Shown: positions 7,966-15,923 of the stretch, piece by piece | How the letters are laid out: every line of letters begins with the position of its first letter | How positions within the stretch are numbered: position 1 is the stretch's first letter | IMG/VR virus record: IMGVR_UViG_3300029893_000053 | Location: 488-28,251 of that record | DNA length: 27,764 nt | Source: a virus | Strand: one strand, 5' to 3' | Program-made: the position numbers and the translations under genes | Notes under the pieces: generated by a model | Told to the model about the DNA's origin: nothing | Databases searched by the model: none | The model's input: only the letters and a program-made list of their open reading frames with translations

Positions 7966-8376
7966 TTAGTATTTTTCTATTACTGAAAATTCAGGATATT
8001 GTTTAATGAACCACTTGGTCTCGTTTACCCCTAACAACTCTTTCTCCTTAGTCAGCCCCTGTCCCGGAACAAGGAAAGGCGGGTCAATAACAGGCTTCAT
8101 CTTCATGCCATCGTCAGGGTCTGGTATCTCGGCGTTAATCATGCGCAAGAGCTTTGTCGGTAACCGTAATGTTTCCCGAGCCCCTTCTTCATGCAAGTCG
8201 GAGTCCTGTTTTTTATCCACCACACCAAACTTGTTAGCCTTAGTGTTTCGCCTCATCGTGTTGTCAGCCACAAAGTACGCATACATAGCCGGTTCTGTGT
8301 TCTTGAAGTATTGAACGCATAGTCCAATCCATCTCCGTCTATCTATTTTCCCCGGCTTAAATGTTTCTATCTTCAT
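7966..8376 (-). CDS. Hypothetical protein downstream of the capsid gene, 136 aa
   Basis: The basic N-terminus (IETFKPGKIDRRRWIGLCVQYF) is followed by an extended, proline-rich middle (PDPDDGMKMKPVIDPPFLVPG) and a short helical end. I see no known domain. In tailed phages the gene after the capsid often encodes a head-completion or decoration protein, but that is only positional reasoning. The start codon directly follows the 3' arm of a strong inverted repeat and has no ribosome site, so its translation may be controlled by that hairpin. Confidence 0.65.
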   Translation of the reverse strand: MKIETFKPGKIDRRRWIGLCVQYFKNTEPAMYAYFVADNTMRRNTKANKFGVVDKKQDSDLHEEGARETLRLPTKLLRMINAEIPDPDDGMKMKPVIDPPFLVPGQGLTKEKELLGVNETKWFIKQYPEFSVIEKY

Positions 8377-8434
8377 ATAATTTGCCCTAGGGCTTGGGCA
8401 GGAGCTAGGACACTCCGCCCAAACCGTAAATTAT
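8377..8434 (-). promoter_or_regulatory. Hairpin between capsid gene and next start codon
   Basis: On the minus strand ATAATTT (8434-8428) pairs with AAATTAT (8383-8377), and inside it TTGGGCGGAG pairs with CTCCTGCCCAA, with one bulged base and an eight-base loop. A second small palindrome, GCCCTAGGGC, sits in the 3' arm. There is no T-run, so this is not a standard terminator. It could slow transcription after the capsid gene, process the mRNA, or mask the start of the next gene, which it directly touches. Confidence 0.6.
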
Positions 8435-8446
8435 ACTTCGCTCAGA

Positions 8447-9367
8447 TTACGCAAGTGCGAAACCGTTAGAGAAGAAGTTTGAGTCCTGGTTGCGAACCTC
8501 AACGGTCAGCTTACCAACGACTGCTCGCTTGTCGTAATCACCGTCACGACCAAGCCCAGTGTCGATGTAAGGTCGTTCAAGGTACGCAATCTTGATTTTG
8601 TCACGATTGATACCAAGGATACGACCAGTAGTGTCTCCACTCTGCTGAACGTAGCGGTGTGTGTGTACGAATACGCGTCCAAACGCTCCACCTTCGAATA
8701 CTGATGCAGTATCGTAGACAACGCGTGAGTCAGCGTCCATGTACTTGGTTGATCCGGCAGTAAAGCCATCAAAGACGGTCTTGAGGTATGAACCCATGAA
8801 CACGTCAGTCACAACAGCTCCGTTTCCGTTGTCCCATACACCCTTCATCAATCCCTTCAAGATTGAAGCAGAGAATACAGTACCAGAAGTGTGAGCAGTA
8901 GTGTTTGTTGACTTAGAGATGGCCTCAATGATTCCGCTCATCTTAGCGATCGTTCCTGAAGCACCAGATACGAGCGTGCTGCGAACGATGTCAAATTCTG
9001 CACCGCTGGCCCATTCTGAAAGTGCTTTTTCAGTCTGGCGAACCAGTTCGTTTTCACCTGAGTAGTGAGCAACCTTCTGTTGAGTACGAGTAACTGCGAA
9101 AGGCTGAACAATGTTTTGAACAATGTTAGCTCGCAATGTTGGAGTCGTACGAGCAGAAAGGGTGTAGTCACCACCTTCGGCTACCGCCAATGATCCAGGA
9201 GTAGCCAATGTATCAGTTTGAACCTGATGTACGGTTGAGATTGCAGAAGTCTTTCCAAGAGAGTTGAGCAAAAAGTTTTCTTTTGCTGTAAGGTTCTCAA
9301 TCATTGGAAGGACATCCTGTACAATCGACGCATCACCGTAAGTACGTAATTGATTGTCAGTTGCCAT
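8447..9367 (-). CDS. Major capsid protein, SU10 type (HK97 fold)
   Basis: The 306-residue protein matches the layout of SU10-like (DUF5309) capsid proteins: an N-terminal arm with SIVQDVLPMIENL and ENFLLNSLG, then ATPGSLAVAEGGDYT, the VQPFAVTRTQQKVAHY segment before the spine helix, a long helix (NELVRQTEKALSEWASGAEFDIVRS), and a C-terminal P-domain with VFVHTHRYV and IAYLERPYIDTGLGRDGDYDKRAVVGKLTVEVRN. It forms the icosahedral shell. The start has GGAG nine bases upstream. It follows the scaffold gene, the usual order in tailed phages, and is followed by the hairpin described above. Confidence 0.85.
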   Translation of the reverse strand: MATDNQLRTYGDASIVQDVLPMIENLTAKENFLLNSLGKTSAISTVHQVQTDTLATPGSLAVAEGGDYTLSARTTPTLRANIVQNIVQPFAVTRTQQKVAHYSGENELVRQTEKALSEWASGAEFDIVRSTLVSGASGTIAKMSGIIEAISKSTNTTAHTSGTVFSASILKGLMKGVWDNGNGAVVTDVFMGSYLKTVFDGFTAGSTKYMDADSRVVYDTASVFEGGAFGRVFVHTHRYVQQSGDTTGRILGINRDKIKIAYLERPYIDTGLGRDGDYDKRAVVGKLTVEVRNQDSNFFSNGFALA

Positions 9368-9394
9368 TTAATGTGTCTCCGGCAAAATCTATTG

Positions 9395-10102
9395 CTAGAG
9401 CTGTCCTGTTTGCTTCAAAAACTCAGCTACGAGTGCTTGCCGGTTCTCCTCTGTGGGGTTTTTCCGTGTAGCCTCTGATAACTGATTAAATCGAGCAGCA
9501 GAACTCTTAGCAACGCGTGATTTTGCGCTTACTATGTTAGATTGTTCTGCTTGCTGGACTTTACTAGAGTTGGTAATAACTTCCTGTAATCCACTTGAGC
9601 GATAAAACTCGTCAAGCGTTTCTCCTGCGCCCTTCGCACCAGCCTCAATGGCTTTAATGTGCGCTTTCGCTTCAGGATATTCTTCAAGGAAGTTTTTGCG
9701 AGCCAATTCAGACTTCATAGCCGCAAGCTCTTTTTTAATACTTGCAGTAGCGTCATCCTCGTCTCGCTCTTCAGCCTGTTCAATCGACCCCAGTAACTGA
9801 GCTTTCGCTTCAGCCGGGGTGAGTCCATTCGTATCGGCGTACCGATTGATGAACTCGTTGTATTCCTTAGCAGCCTTGCGAGCTTCGGCAACTTCTTTGT
9901 CGCCGACAAAACTGTTCAGGTTTTTAAGGTGTTCAATCGCTTCTTCGCGTGTAGCGTATTCGCGACCAGTCACCTTTTTAAGGTCGTCGATTGAGAGAAC
10001 TGAATCCACTCCAGCCTCCACATCCTCTGAACCTGCGTCAGCCTGCTCTAGGGCTTCTGCGTCGGATACAGCAGGGTTTGTCTCGTGATCCATGTGTAGC
10101 AT
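9395..10102 (-). CDS. Capsid scaffolding protein
   Basis: The product is highly charged, lacks cysteine and is mostly helical: an acidic N-terminal region (about 1-40), then helices rich in alanine, glutamate and lysine (EVAEARKAAKEYNEFI, EDDATASIKKELAAMKSELARKNF), and a basic C-terminal helix ending in LVAEFLKQTGQL. These are the usual properties of phage scaffolds, whose C-terminus contacts the capsid. Its position between portal and capsid genes supports the call. Either ATG at 10102 or the one at 10093 could be used; neither has a clear ribosome site. Confidence 0.75.
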   Translation of the reverse strand: MLHMDHETNPAVSDAEALEQADAGSEDVEAGVDSVLSIDDLKKVTGREYATREEAIEHLKNLNSFVGDKEVAEARKAAKEYNEFINRYADTNGLTPAEAKAQLLGSIEQAEERDEDDATASIKKELAAMKSELARKNFLEEYPEAKAHIKAIEAGAKGAGETLDEFYRSSGLQEVITNSSKVQQAEQSNIVSAKSRVAKSSAARFNQLSEATRKNPTEENRQALVAEFLKQTGQL

Positions 10103-10135
10103 TTAATATTAAGGTGCAATGTGGGTGGTAACCCG

Positions 10136-10318
10136 TTAATTGCTGATTTCTTCTAATAGCCCTCGTAGCTCATCAATCCGTGTCTGTCGTGCTACGAATG
10201 TGGCCGTGTCAGGAACATCGCTTATCTTGTCGATACTTGCGATATATTCCTCCATGTACTCTTTGAACTCACCCCATACGGGGTTTGTTTTAATCTTTTG
10301 TTTTAACTCTTTGTTCAT
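10136..10318 (-). CDS. Small helical protein between portal and scaffold, 60 aa
   Basis: The gene starts at ATG 10318 inside an ATGA overlap with the portal stop and has GGGAG about six bases upstream. The product is hydrophilic and probably two helices: KELKQKIKTNPVWGEFKEYMEEYIASI and TFVARQTRIDELRGLLEEIS. No family is recognised. Small genes between portal and scaffold are common in tailed phages and may help portal or scaffold assembly. Confidence 0.7.
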   Translation of the reverse strand: MNKELKQKIKTNPVWGEFKEYMEEYIASIDKISDVPDTATFVARQTRIDELRGLLEEISN

Positions 10319-12186
10319 AACGTTCTCCCTTGCCCAACACGCTCTTCAGCGTTGGCAATTACCTCTTCAGGCGTTGGTTGGCGTTGTGGCTGTTGACCAC
10401 CTCCCTGCGCTTGGAGCTGAGGCATTCCTTGCTGTTGCATTTCGTCAGGCTTCTTGTAGTAGCGACGAATATCCATGCCCAACAAGTCCATCCAGTCTTC
10501 AATCAAGGCATCTACGTCAAAGTTTGGTGAAACTTGTGCAAGGTTAGCAATAGCATCTCTGATGTTTTGCAGTTGCGTGTCCTTGCTCAATTCTTCGTTA
10601 GTGACATGCACCTCGATGTCAAAGTCCGGATTGAACACCTCTTTAACATTCTTCATAAACCGGTCAGCACCCTGATTGCGCATTTGAGACTTCAAGAGCT
10701 CTCGTTGCATAGCAATCTGCTCTGGTGCAGGTGGCTCAAAGTTGTCTTCAACGTACTTAATGATCGCTCGATTAAGGCGTGACGTGATAATTCGCTCATC
10801 AAAGTCTTTAAGGAACTTACTGTCACCGGCAATACGCAAGATCTCCTCTGAGCTTAATAGCTCCTTGATGATTGGTAGGTAATGACGCTCAACAACCCGC
10901 TGAACAAATCGCCCCAAACTTTCTTTAATGAAGTCCCAACGAGTATTAAGGTTCTGATTCTGAATAGTCGCTGACGTCGCTGATGTTGTTGCAGGCAACT
11001 GCTCACCCTGTGCAAGCTCTGTTGCTCCCGTAACACGCTGTGCCACGTTATACAGCTGATTGGTTTCGTTAAGCGACTGGTCGTAGTGGAAGTCTCTATC
11101 TGGGAACGGTCGAATATCCTCACCCAAACGCTTCACAACAATTCCTCCGCTTTCGGTTAATGCTCGCAAGTCCGAAGGCTTGATTCCAGACCCTTCGCGG
11201 ATTTCGTATAACCCCAACCCTTTCGTCAGATTGACGTTCTTACGCATATTCGCCAGTACGTTGGCGTATGCTTGGTGCGAGAACAATGTCTCTGCAATTC
11301 CACGTCCGTACCATCGGTTAGGTACTCGCTTGAGTTGCCACTCTTCGTAGGGTTTGTACTTGTTAGGGTTCTTGTTTTCTTCAATCTCATGCAGTACCCA
11401 TTTACCTCCTGTTGAGCTTGCAACAATGCGCCCATCGACATAGACATCTCGATCTTCTTCCCTGCCAGTCATGAGGTACTTTTCAAAGACACCCCACCGC
11501 TCATACAGCTCAACCATAGGCGTTTCACCTCGTGATTCAGCCTCTAGTCCGTTGTAAAGGGCGACATCTTTGCTTCCTGTAACGTATTCAGCGTTGTTGA
11601 AGTTATACGCCTGAAACTCGTTAATACTCACCACAGCACGCTCAATAACAGACGTAGCGTCTTGGATGTTATTAGCGTTCGGGTCGATGTAAAAGTTGCG
11701 CAAGTCTACAAGGTAGGTGTTCAATTCATTCTTACCAGTCTTATAGTTCTTTGCCTTGAACGCTTTCACCACAGCAGTACCATCAATAGCTGCAAAACGC
11801 TCAACATCATCAAGCAATTCACCAAAACTTACTCTGTGCAAGTAATCCTTGATGATCATGCGAGCAAGGTTCGCAAAGTCTACATGCTCTGGGTTCTTTG
11901 CTTTAATGAAAACGTGCTTAGGGTCAAGGTCAATCGAGTGAACAACAGTATCGACCATAATTTCAGTAATAGGGTCAAATACCTTGTCAGTCGTTGCTCC
12001 AGGGTCTCGGTCTTGTGAGTATTTGCCAAAGTAGTTCTGCCGAGCTCTGTCGACCACTTTCTTCATGTTGATGGCAATCTTGTCGGTAATCCAACACTGA
12101 CCATCCTCCCACTCACGGACTTCCGAAGAAATAATTTGTATCGCCTGCGACTCAATATCGCTTGGCGAGTATTCCTTTTTAATCAT
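10315..12186 (-). CDS. Portal protein, 623 aa
   Basis: The portal is the twelve-subunit ring through which DNA is packaged. The identification rests on length, position directly after the large terminase, and layout. The N-terminal part has DARxN-like basic helices (VVDRARQNYFGKYSQDRDP), then ITEIMVDTVVHSI and FADL-type strands; the centre has LVDLRNFYIDPNANNIQDATSVIERAVVS, typical of podovirus-like portals; and YGRGIAETLFSHQAYANVLANMRKNVNL opens the stem region. The C-terminal end is glutamine and proline rich (about 585-623). It overlaps the terminase by eight bases and the 60-residue gene by four. Confidence 0.85.
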   Translation of the reverse strand: MIKKEYSPSDIESQAIQIISSEVREWEDGQCWITDKIAINMKKVVDRARQNYFGKYSQDRDPGATTDKVFDPITEIMVDTVVHSIDLDPKHVFIKAKNPEHVDFANLARMIIKDYLHRVSFGELLDDVERFAAIDGTAVVKAFKAKNYKTGKNELNTYLVDLRNFYIDPNANNIQDATSVIERAVVSINEFQAYNFNNAEYVTGSKDVALYNGLEAESRGETPMVELYERWGVFEKYLMTGREEDRDVYVDGRIVASSTGGKWVLHEIEENKNPNKYKPYEEWQLKRVPNRWYGRGIAETLFSHQAYANVLANMRKNVNLTKGLGLYEIREGSGIKPSDLRALTESGGIVVKRLGEDIRPFPDRDFHYDQSLNETNQLYNVAQRVTGATELAQGEQLPATTSATSATIQNQNLNTRWDFIKESLGRFVQRVVERHYLPIIKELLSSEEILRIAGDSKFLKDFDERIITSRLNRAIIKYVEDNFEPPAPEQIAMQRELLKSQMRNQGADRFMKNVKEVFNPDFDIEVHVTNEELSKDTQLQNIRDAIANLAQVSPNFDVDALIEDWMDLLGMDIRRYYKKPDEMQQQGMPQLQAQGGGQQPQRQPTPEEVIANAEERVGQGRTL

Positions 12187-13444
12187 AATTCACTTCAAAC
12201 TTCATAATTGGGGAGGGGTTATAGAGTGGATCTCTGCTTGGGGTTGGATCAAAGATACCCCACACAGATAGTGCTACCGCCATAACCGTATCGTCATGCT
12301 TCCCTTCGGGGACAGTCATTGTCACCCGCCCTCCAGACGTTACGTCATAGCGAAATAGCTTTAATTCATTCATGAGCTCGTGCGTATGCTCATTTTTTAC
12401 GAAATACACCTTACGCTGGTCTACAAGCGTCGCTAGGTGTGAAAGCAACGCATTGCGCGAATTATTGGTAAACTTGAACGGCTCAACGCTTAACCCTGCG
12501 TTCATCAGGTCTTCTACAATGGGCTCACCAATACCAGTTGCGTCCATGTACATAACAGGTTGGCCATACTCATGGTATCGAGCCTCAATGCGAGGCTTTT
12601 GAACTGACCAATCAATACGATTGAATCTGTCTACTATCCCAACATGCAGATTATGCACATTACACATACCAATAGCAGTCCAGTCGTTGTACTTCGCAAG
12701 GTCAACACCTCCTTGATACCGGGTGTTGATACCTTTCAGCTCTCCGTCAGTAATGAGTGCGTCAACATCTCGAAAAACTGATGTAGCACTATCCAAGAAC
12801 TCACACTCGAACTCTTGCATATACACCGCCTCAGGCATTTCCTTGCGCGCTGCTTCAAGCCTGTCAGCAGCTACAACGCCACTCTCGCTTGCTTTCAACA
12901 GGAACGACTGCCATTCCCCTATCTTTTGCGTCCCGTTGCTATAAACATTAAAAAAATGATTTCTTCCTTTGGGCGTTCCAATAAACAAACACCATGCGTC
13001 TGCGTGTACCGTCATGATGGGTCGCAATACGGCGTCCCATAACTCCTCTTTCATGTCGCCATACTCGTCACAGATAACGCCTCGAGGGCGTGCTCCACGC
13101 AACGAATCAGGATCATCAGCACCTTTCATCTGAATAATTGAGCCATTCACAAGCTCAATGACTAATTCGGTGTTATTTCTCCCCTTGATCAGCTCTTTGG
13201 GTAAATACTTGAAAATACCGTCAGCAGGTCGCCATACAATGTCCTTTGCCATCTTGTAAGTCGGCGCAAGATACCAAAACACGCTATTGGGCGTTTTTAG
13301 AGCCTGCTTTACAAGCTCATTGATAGCCATGGTCGTCTTGCCAGCTTGTCGGTGAAACACACAAACACGGAACCGTGCTTTACTGTTATGCACCTCGAGC
13401 TGATAAGAGCGTGGTGTGTATGGAATTATGACCTCTCTACCCAT
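12179..13444 (-). CDS. terL: Terminase large subunit
   Basis: This is the ATPase-nuclease motor that packages and cuts DNA. ATPase motifs: a Walker A variant HRQAGKTT at residues 31-38, adenine-binding region with WYLAPTYKMAKDIVW, Walker B VICDEYG at 123-129 and the coupling motif FIGTPKGRN at 154-162. Nuclease RNase H-like motifs: GVDLAKYNDWTA with D248, MYMDATGIGEP with D301, and HDDTVMAVALSVW with D384/D385. All catalytic acidic residues are therefore present. The 421-residue length is normal. It overlaps the preceding glycosyltransferase by eight bases and the portal by eight. Confidence 0.95.
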   Translation of the reverse strand: MGREVIIPYTPRSYQLEVHNSKARFRVCVFHRQAGKTTMAINELVKQALKTPNSVFWYLAPTYKMAKDIVWRPADGIFKYLPKELIKGRNNTELVIELVNGSIIQMKGADDPDSLRGARPRGVICDEYGDMKEELWDAVLRPIMTVHADAWCLFIGTPKGRNHFFNVYSNGTQKIGEWQSFLLKASESGVVAADRLEAARKEMPEAVYMQEFECEFLDSATSVFRDVDALITDGELKGINTRYQGGVDLAKYNDWTAIGMCNVHNLHVGIVDRFNRIDWSVQKPRIEARYHEYGQPVMYMDATGIGEPIVEDLMNAGLSVEPFKFTNNSRNALLSHLATLVDQRKVYFVKNEHTHELMNELKLFRYDVTSGGRVTMTVPEGKHDDTVMAVALSVWGIFDPTPSRDPLYNPSPIMKFEVNYD

Positions 13445-14210
13445 TCAGTAATTCTTTTTGTTTCCAAACTCCCGCAGTCCAGTAATTGTATCCATGCTTT
13501 TGCTCAAACTTGCGACCATTCTCATCATCAAGGGCTTTGTACTTTGCACGCATACCACTATCCCATCGGGTTGCCCCTTCTTTATGCCAAAACATTGAAC
13601 GACCACTCATGACAATCTTCATGCCATGCTTGTCTCTCATGCGAATAAACAGGTCAACATCTTCAAAACCTCCTCCCTTAAACCGTTCGTCAAAAACTTT
13701 CCCGTCTTCTGCAATCTTTTGTAAAATAGACTTCTTGCTGAGCCACAGACCACCTGCCTGCATCCAACCATCTAGCAATCCTCCCTCAGTAATCTTATCC
13801 TTTGAGTATTTCTCAATAGGCACGCCATCAATCACACGCTCCTTGTTGGAAATAAGCCCCGTAATAGCGACATTCTCAAACATCTCAAACGGCTCTGTCA
13901 TGGCCTTGTGCCACCCCTCATACACTTCGATGTCGTTATTAGCGCACACTATCCAACAATCCTCTTCTTCGTTATCAAAAACCCACTGAAACCCGTTGTT
14001 GCAAGTAGGCGCAAACCCCATATTCTCCGGATTATCAATAGCAACGTCTGCCTTTTCCTGCACAATCTTTGCCAATTCAGGTACACCACCGTCATTAACA
14101 GACACGATCGTAACGTCTGACGTATCCTTGAAACTCTTGATAGCATTACAAGCAAGCGTTACAAGCTCTTCTGATACGATATATTGCGGGATGACAACGT
14201 ATGTTTTCAT
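13437..14210 (-). CDS. Family 2 glycosyltransferase
   Basis: The start at ATG 14210 (KTYVVIPQY) fits the family, which begins with the first beta strand; the open frame reaches to 14321 only because a broken small gene upstream is now in phase. Motifs: VSVNDGG near 55, NPENMGFAPTCNNGF, and the nucleotide-binding WIVCANNDIEVYEGW in place of DxD. The acceptor-side GGGFEDVDLFIRM follows near residue 185, then an aromatic end. Acts in the cytoplasm or at the membrane face using an activated sugar. It is the last of the sugar genes before TerL, overlapping it by eight bases. The acceptor is unknown. Confidence 0.8.
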   Translation of the reverse strand: MKTYVVIPQYIVSEELVTLACNAIKSFKDTSDVTIVSVNDGGVPELAKIVQEKADVAIDNPENMGFAPTCNNGFQWVFDNEEEDCWIVCANNDIEVYEGWHKAMTEPFEMFENVAITGLISNKERVIDGVPIEKYSKDKITEGGLLDGWMQAGGLWLSKKSILQKIAEDGKVFDERFKGGGFEDVDLFIRMRDKHGMKIVMSGRSMFWHKEGATRWDSGMRAKYKALDDENGRKFEQKHGYNYWTAGVWKQKELLNG

Positions 14211-14321
14211 ATAGTGACGCAAAGCGTTAAAGTTGCTGCTGAAATCCAGTAAACACCCATTATAGACTGCCGCAGCCCCAATATCAAGTGCTATGAGCGT
14301 AAAAGGGAATAGTTTTGTCAT
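14207..14321 (-). pseudogene. Broken small membrane-protein gene
   Basis: From ATG 14321 the frame reads LFPFTLIALDIGAAAVY, a pattern I associate with small two-helix phage membrane proteins. After that the matching second helix (GVYWISAATLTLCVTI and a stop) is present but in the next frame, ending at TGA 14207 in an ATGA overlap with the glycosyltransferase start. An insertion or deletion of 3n+1 bases near 14262 therefore split the gene and opened the first half into the glycosyltransferase. A sequencing error is the main alternative. Confidence 0.6.
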
Positions 14322-14944
14322 TGAAAATTAGCTTTATGTCGCCGATATATTAAATGCGGTCTTTTGATGTGTGTATGCTTCGCCCCCGCACGCAACATCT
14401 TCCGCCACAACATCCAGTCTTCCTCTGTTTTAACACTCGCCGGGTTGCGCTCATAACCACCCACTTCTTTCGCCAATGCGACACGGTACAAACTTGAACC
14501 ATGGATGTAATTACCCTGCTCAATGTCCCCTTGTGTAAACTTCCAAACATAGTCTTGTGCATTAACTTGTTGTGCAAAATCTTGTGCCTCTGTCCCCCAT
14601 ATCTCTATGTCAGTAGAAACAATGTCAGCCTGATCATTAACCACAACATCGTGCATATCAGCCAAGCAATCACGGTGTAGCCAATTGTCAGCACCAAGCA
14701 TGAGGAGATAATCAGTCTGTGCTCTTTTTTGAACTTCATTGAAATTGTCGATAATACCAAGGTTGTTCTCTCGAACAATGGCTTGTATGCCATATCTTTG
14801 AGCCACTGCCTCTATACCATCGTGCTTGCCATCGTCAACAATGATGACCTCATCTGCTTTGCGTGTCTGTGCTAATACGCTCTCTACGGCATGACTTGCC
14901 AGATGAGCGTAACCGTAACTCATGATTGCGACTGTGATCGTCAT
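14318..14944 (-). CDS. Family 2 glycosyltransferase, short form
   Basis: The 208-residue product shows the compact GT-A fold: TVAIMSYGYAHLASHAVESVLAQTRKADEVIIVDDG at the start, with the donor-binding DDG at 37-39. It continues with NNLGIIDNFNEV and the second acidic motif in LMLGADNWLHRD, where GADN replaces the usual DxD. The acceptor loop TEEDWMLWRKML carries the catalytic-base ED near residue 173. It starts with an ATGA overlap onto the deacetylase stop and ends with an ATGA overlap onto the broken small gene. It forms part of the late sugar cassette. Confidence 0.85.
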   Translation of the reverse strand: MTITVAIMSYGYAHLASHAVESVLAQTRKADEVIIVDDGKHDGIEAVAQRYGIQAIVRENNLGIIDNFNEVQKRAQTDYLLMLGADNWLHRDCLADMHDVVVNDQADIVSTDIEIWGTEAQDFAQQVNAQDYVWKFTQGDIEQGNYIHGSSLYRVALAKEVGGYERNPASVKTEEDWMLWRKMLRAGAKHTHIKRPHLIYRRHKANFQ

Positions 14945-15450
14945 AGGTATTCTCTGGTAATCTGGTAGGGGCTGTTATCCCCCGCAGTGACGCTATACGC
15001 CTTCTCAAAGCCAACCGCCTTCGCCGCCTCAATGACCACATCATTAAAGCGCCCGTAGGGGTAAGCAAGAGTTGCCATAGGAAATGGCGGAGTAATCTCT
15101 TTAACGACCTCGTCATACGAAAGCGTTGTTAAATCTTTATGCGACCATGTGTGCCACCCTAAGTAACACCCCGTATTCACAAGCTCCATAATCTCATTCC
15201 AGTCGCAATACCGCTCAAGAGGTAATTCAGGGTTATCCTTTACATCAAATGCGTTATCTTTACCCACGTAATCACCCATCACAAACAGAATAACGTCCCT
15301 GTTAGCAAGTAAATCCCTATTCTCGTAGACGTTGCGATATACACCGTCAAACGTCAGTATTGCGTTTTTTGGTGCGCTTTGTATTTCCTCCCTTGTGTTG
15401 TAATTGCTGTGCTGTACGCTTCCCACGTTGTGGAGCAGTAGGCACTTCAT
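14941..15450 (-). CDS. Polysaccharide deacetylase family protein (NodB-like)
   Basis: Start ATG 15450 is chosen because it matches the usual family start just before the first strand; an open frame continues to 15501 inside the methyltransferase. Motifs: LTFDGVY (family TFDD), WHTWSHKDLTTLS giving the H-x-x-x-H metal pair, and LAYPYGRFNDVV. These enzymes remove acetyl groups from N-acetylated sugars using a Zn or Co ion held by one aspartate and two histidines. Here the metal-binding second aspartate is replaced by glycine, so activity may be altered or lost. The 169-residue size is that of a minimal domain without a signal peptide, so it would act in the cytoplasm. Confidence 0.75.
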   Translation of the reverse strand: MKCLLLHNVGSVQHSNYNTREEIQSAPKNAILTFDGVYRNVYENRDLLANRDVILFVMGDYVGKDNAFDVKDNPELPLERYCDWNEIMELVNTGCYLGWHTWSHKDLTTLSYDEVVKEITPPFPMATLAYPYGRFNDVVIEAAKAVGFEKAYSVTAGDNSPYQITREYL

Positions 15451-15922
15451 AGATGACGAGGTGTTCAACATATTCTCTATATGGAAAAGTAAACTCTTCA
15501 AGAACTTTGAAGTCTAAGGTATTCACCTCAAGCCCCTCAATGTTACACGTTAAAACAATGCGCCCTGCATGCTTTTTAATAGCTTCTAGTAACGCCTCAA
15601 CCTCATACTCCTTGTACAAAACTCCACACGCTACAATCAGGTCATATTTACCCGACAACTTCTTTACTCGCTTCACCCCTTTAGGGAAGCGACTAGCAGC
15701 TACGTCACTAAGCTCATATCCACATTTAACCTTTGCCGGTAAATCAGCAGTAATCCAACCTTCACCAGCACCAAGATCAAGCCCCTTATCAAACTCCCCA
15801 TACTTTGCAAGCGTGCCAAGAATTGCCTGCTTGCGCATAGTGTCATCAGGGTGTGTCTGGTAACCCCAAGGATCTGGGGTAGTATAAAATTCATTTAATT
15901 GTTCCTCTGTTTGTTTATTCAT
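15347..15922 (-). CDS. SAM-dependent methyltransferase, NodS-like
   Basis: The opening FYTTPDPWGYQTHPDDTMRK resembles the NodS-type start (PDPW ... YE..K). The SAM-binding motif I follows in LDLGAGEGWIT at about 48-58, then GYELSDVAA and YDLIVACGVLY as later class I motifs. NodS enzymes methylate the free amine of a sugar exposed by deacetylation, which is notable because a deacetylase gene follows. The last 34 residues are basic (QRGKRTAQQLQHKGG ... KRTKKRN) and overlap the deacetylase gene by 104 bases in another frame, an unusually long overlap here. The start at 15922 comes just after the previous stop. Confidence 0.75.
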   Translation of the reverse strand: MNKQTEEQLNEFYTTPDPWGYQTHPDDTMRKQAILGTLAKYGEFDKGLDLGAGEGWITADLPAKVKCGYELSDVAASRFPKGVKRVKKLSGKYDLIVACGVLYKEYEVEALLEAIKKHAGRIVLTCNIEGLEVNTLDFKVLEEFTFPYREYVEHLVIYEVPTAPQRGKRTAQQLQHKGGNTKRTKKRNTDV

Positions 15923-15923
15923 T

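Noticed and set aside
13486-13989. 167-residue plus-strand frame
   Set aside because: Antisense to the GT2 gene whose motifs are clear; low-complexity serine and proline composition.
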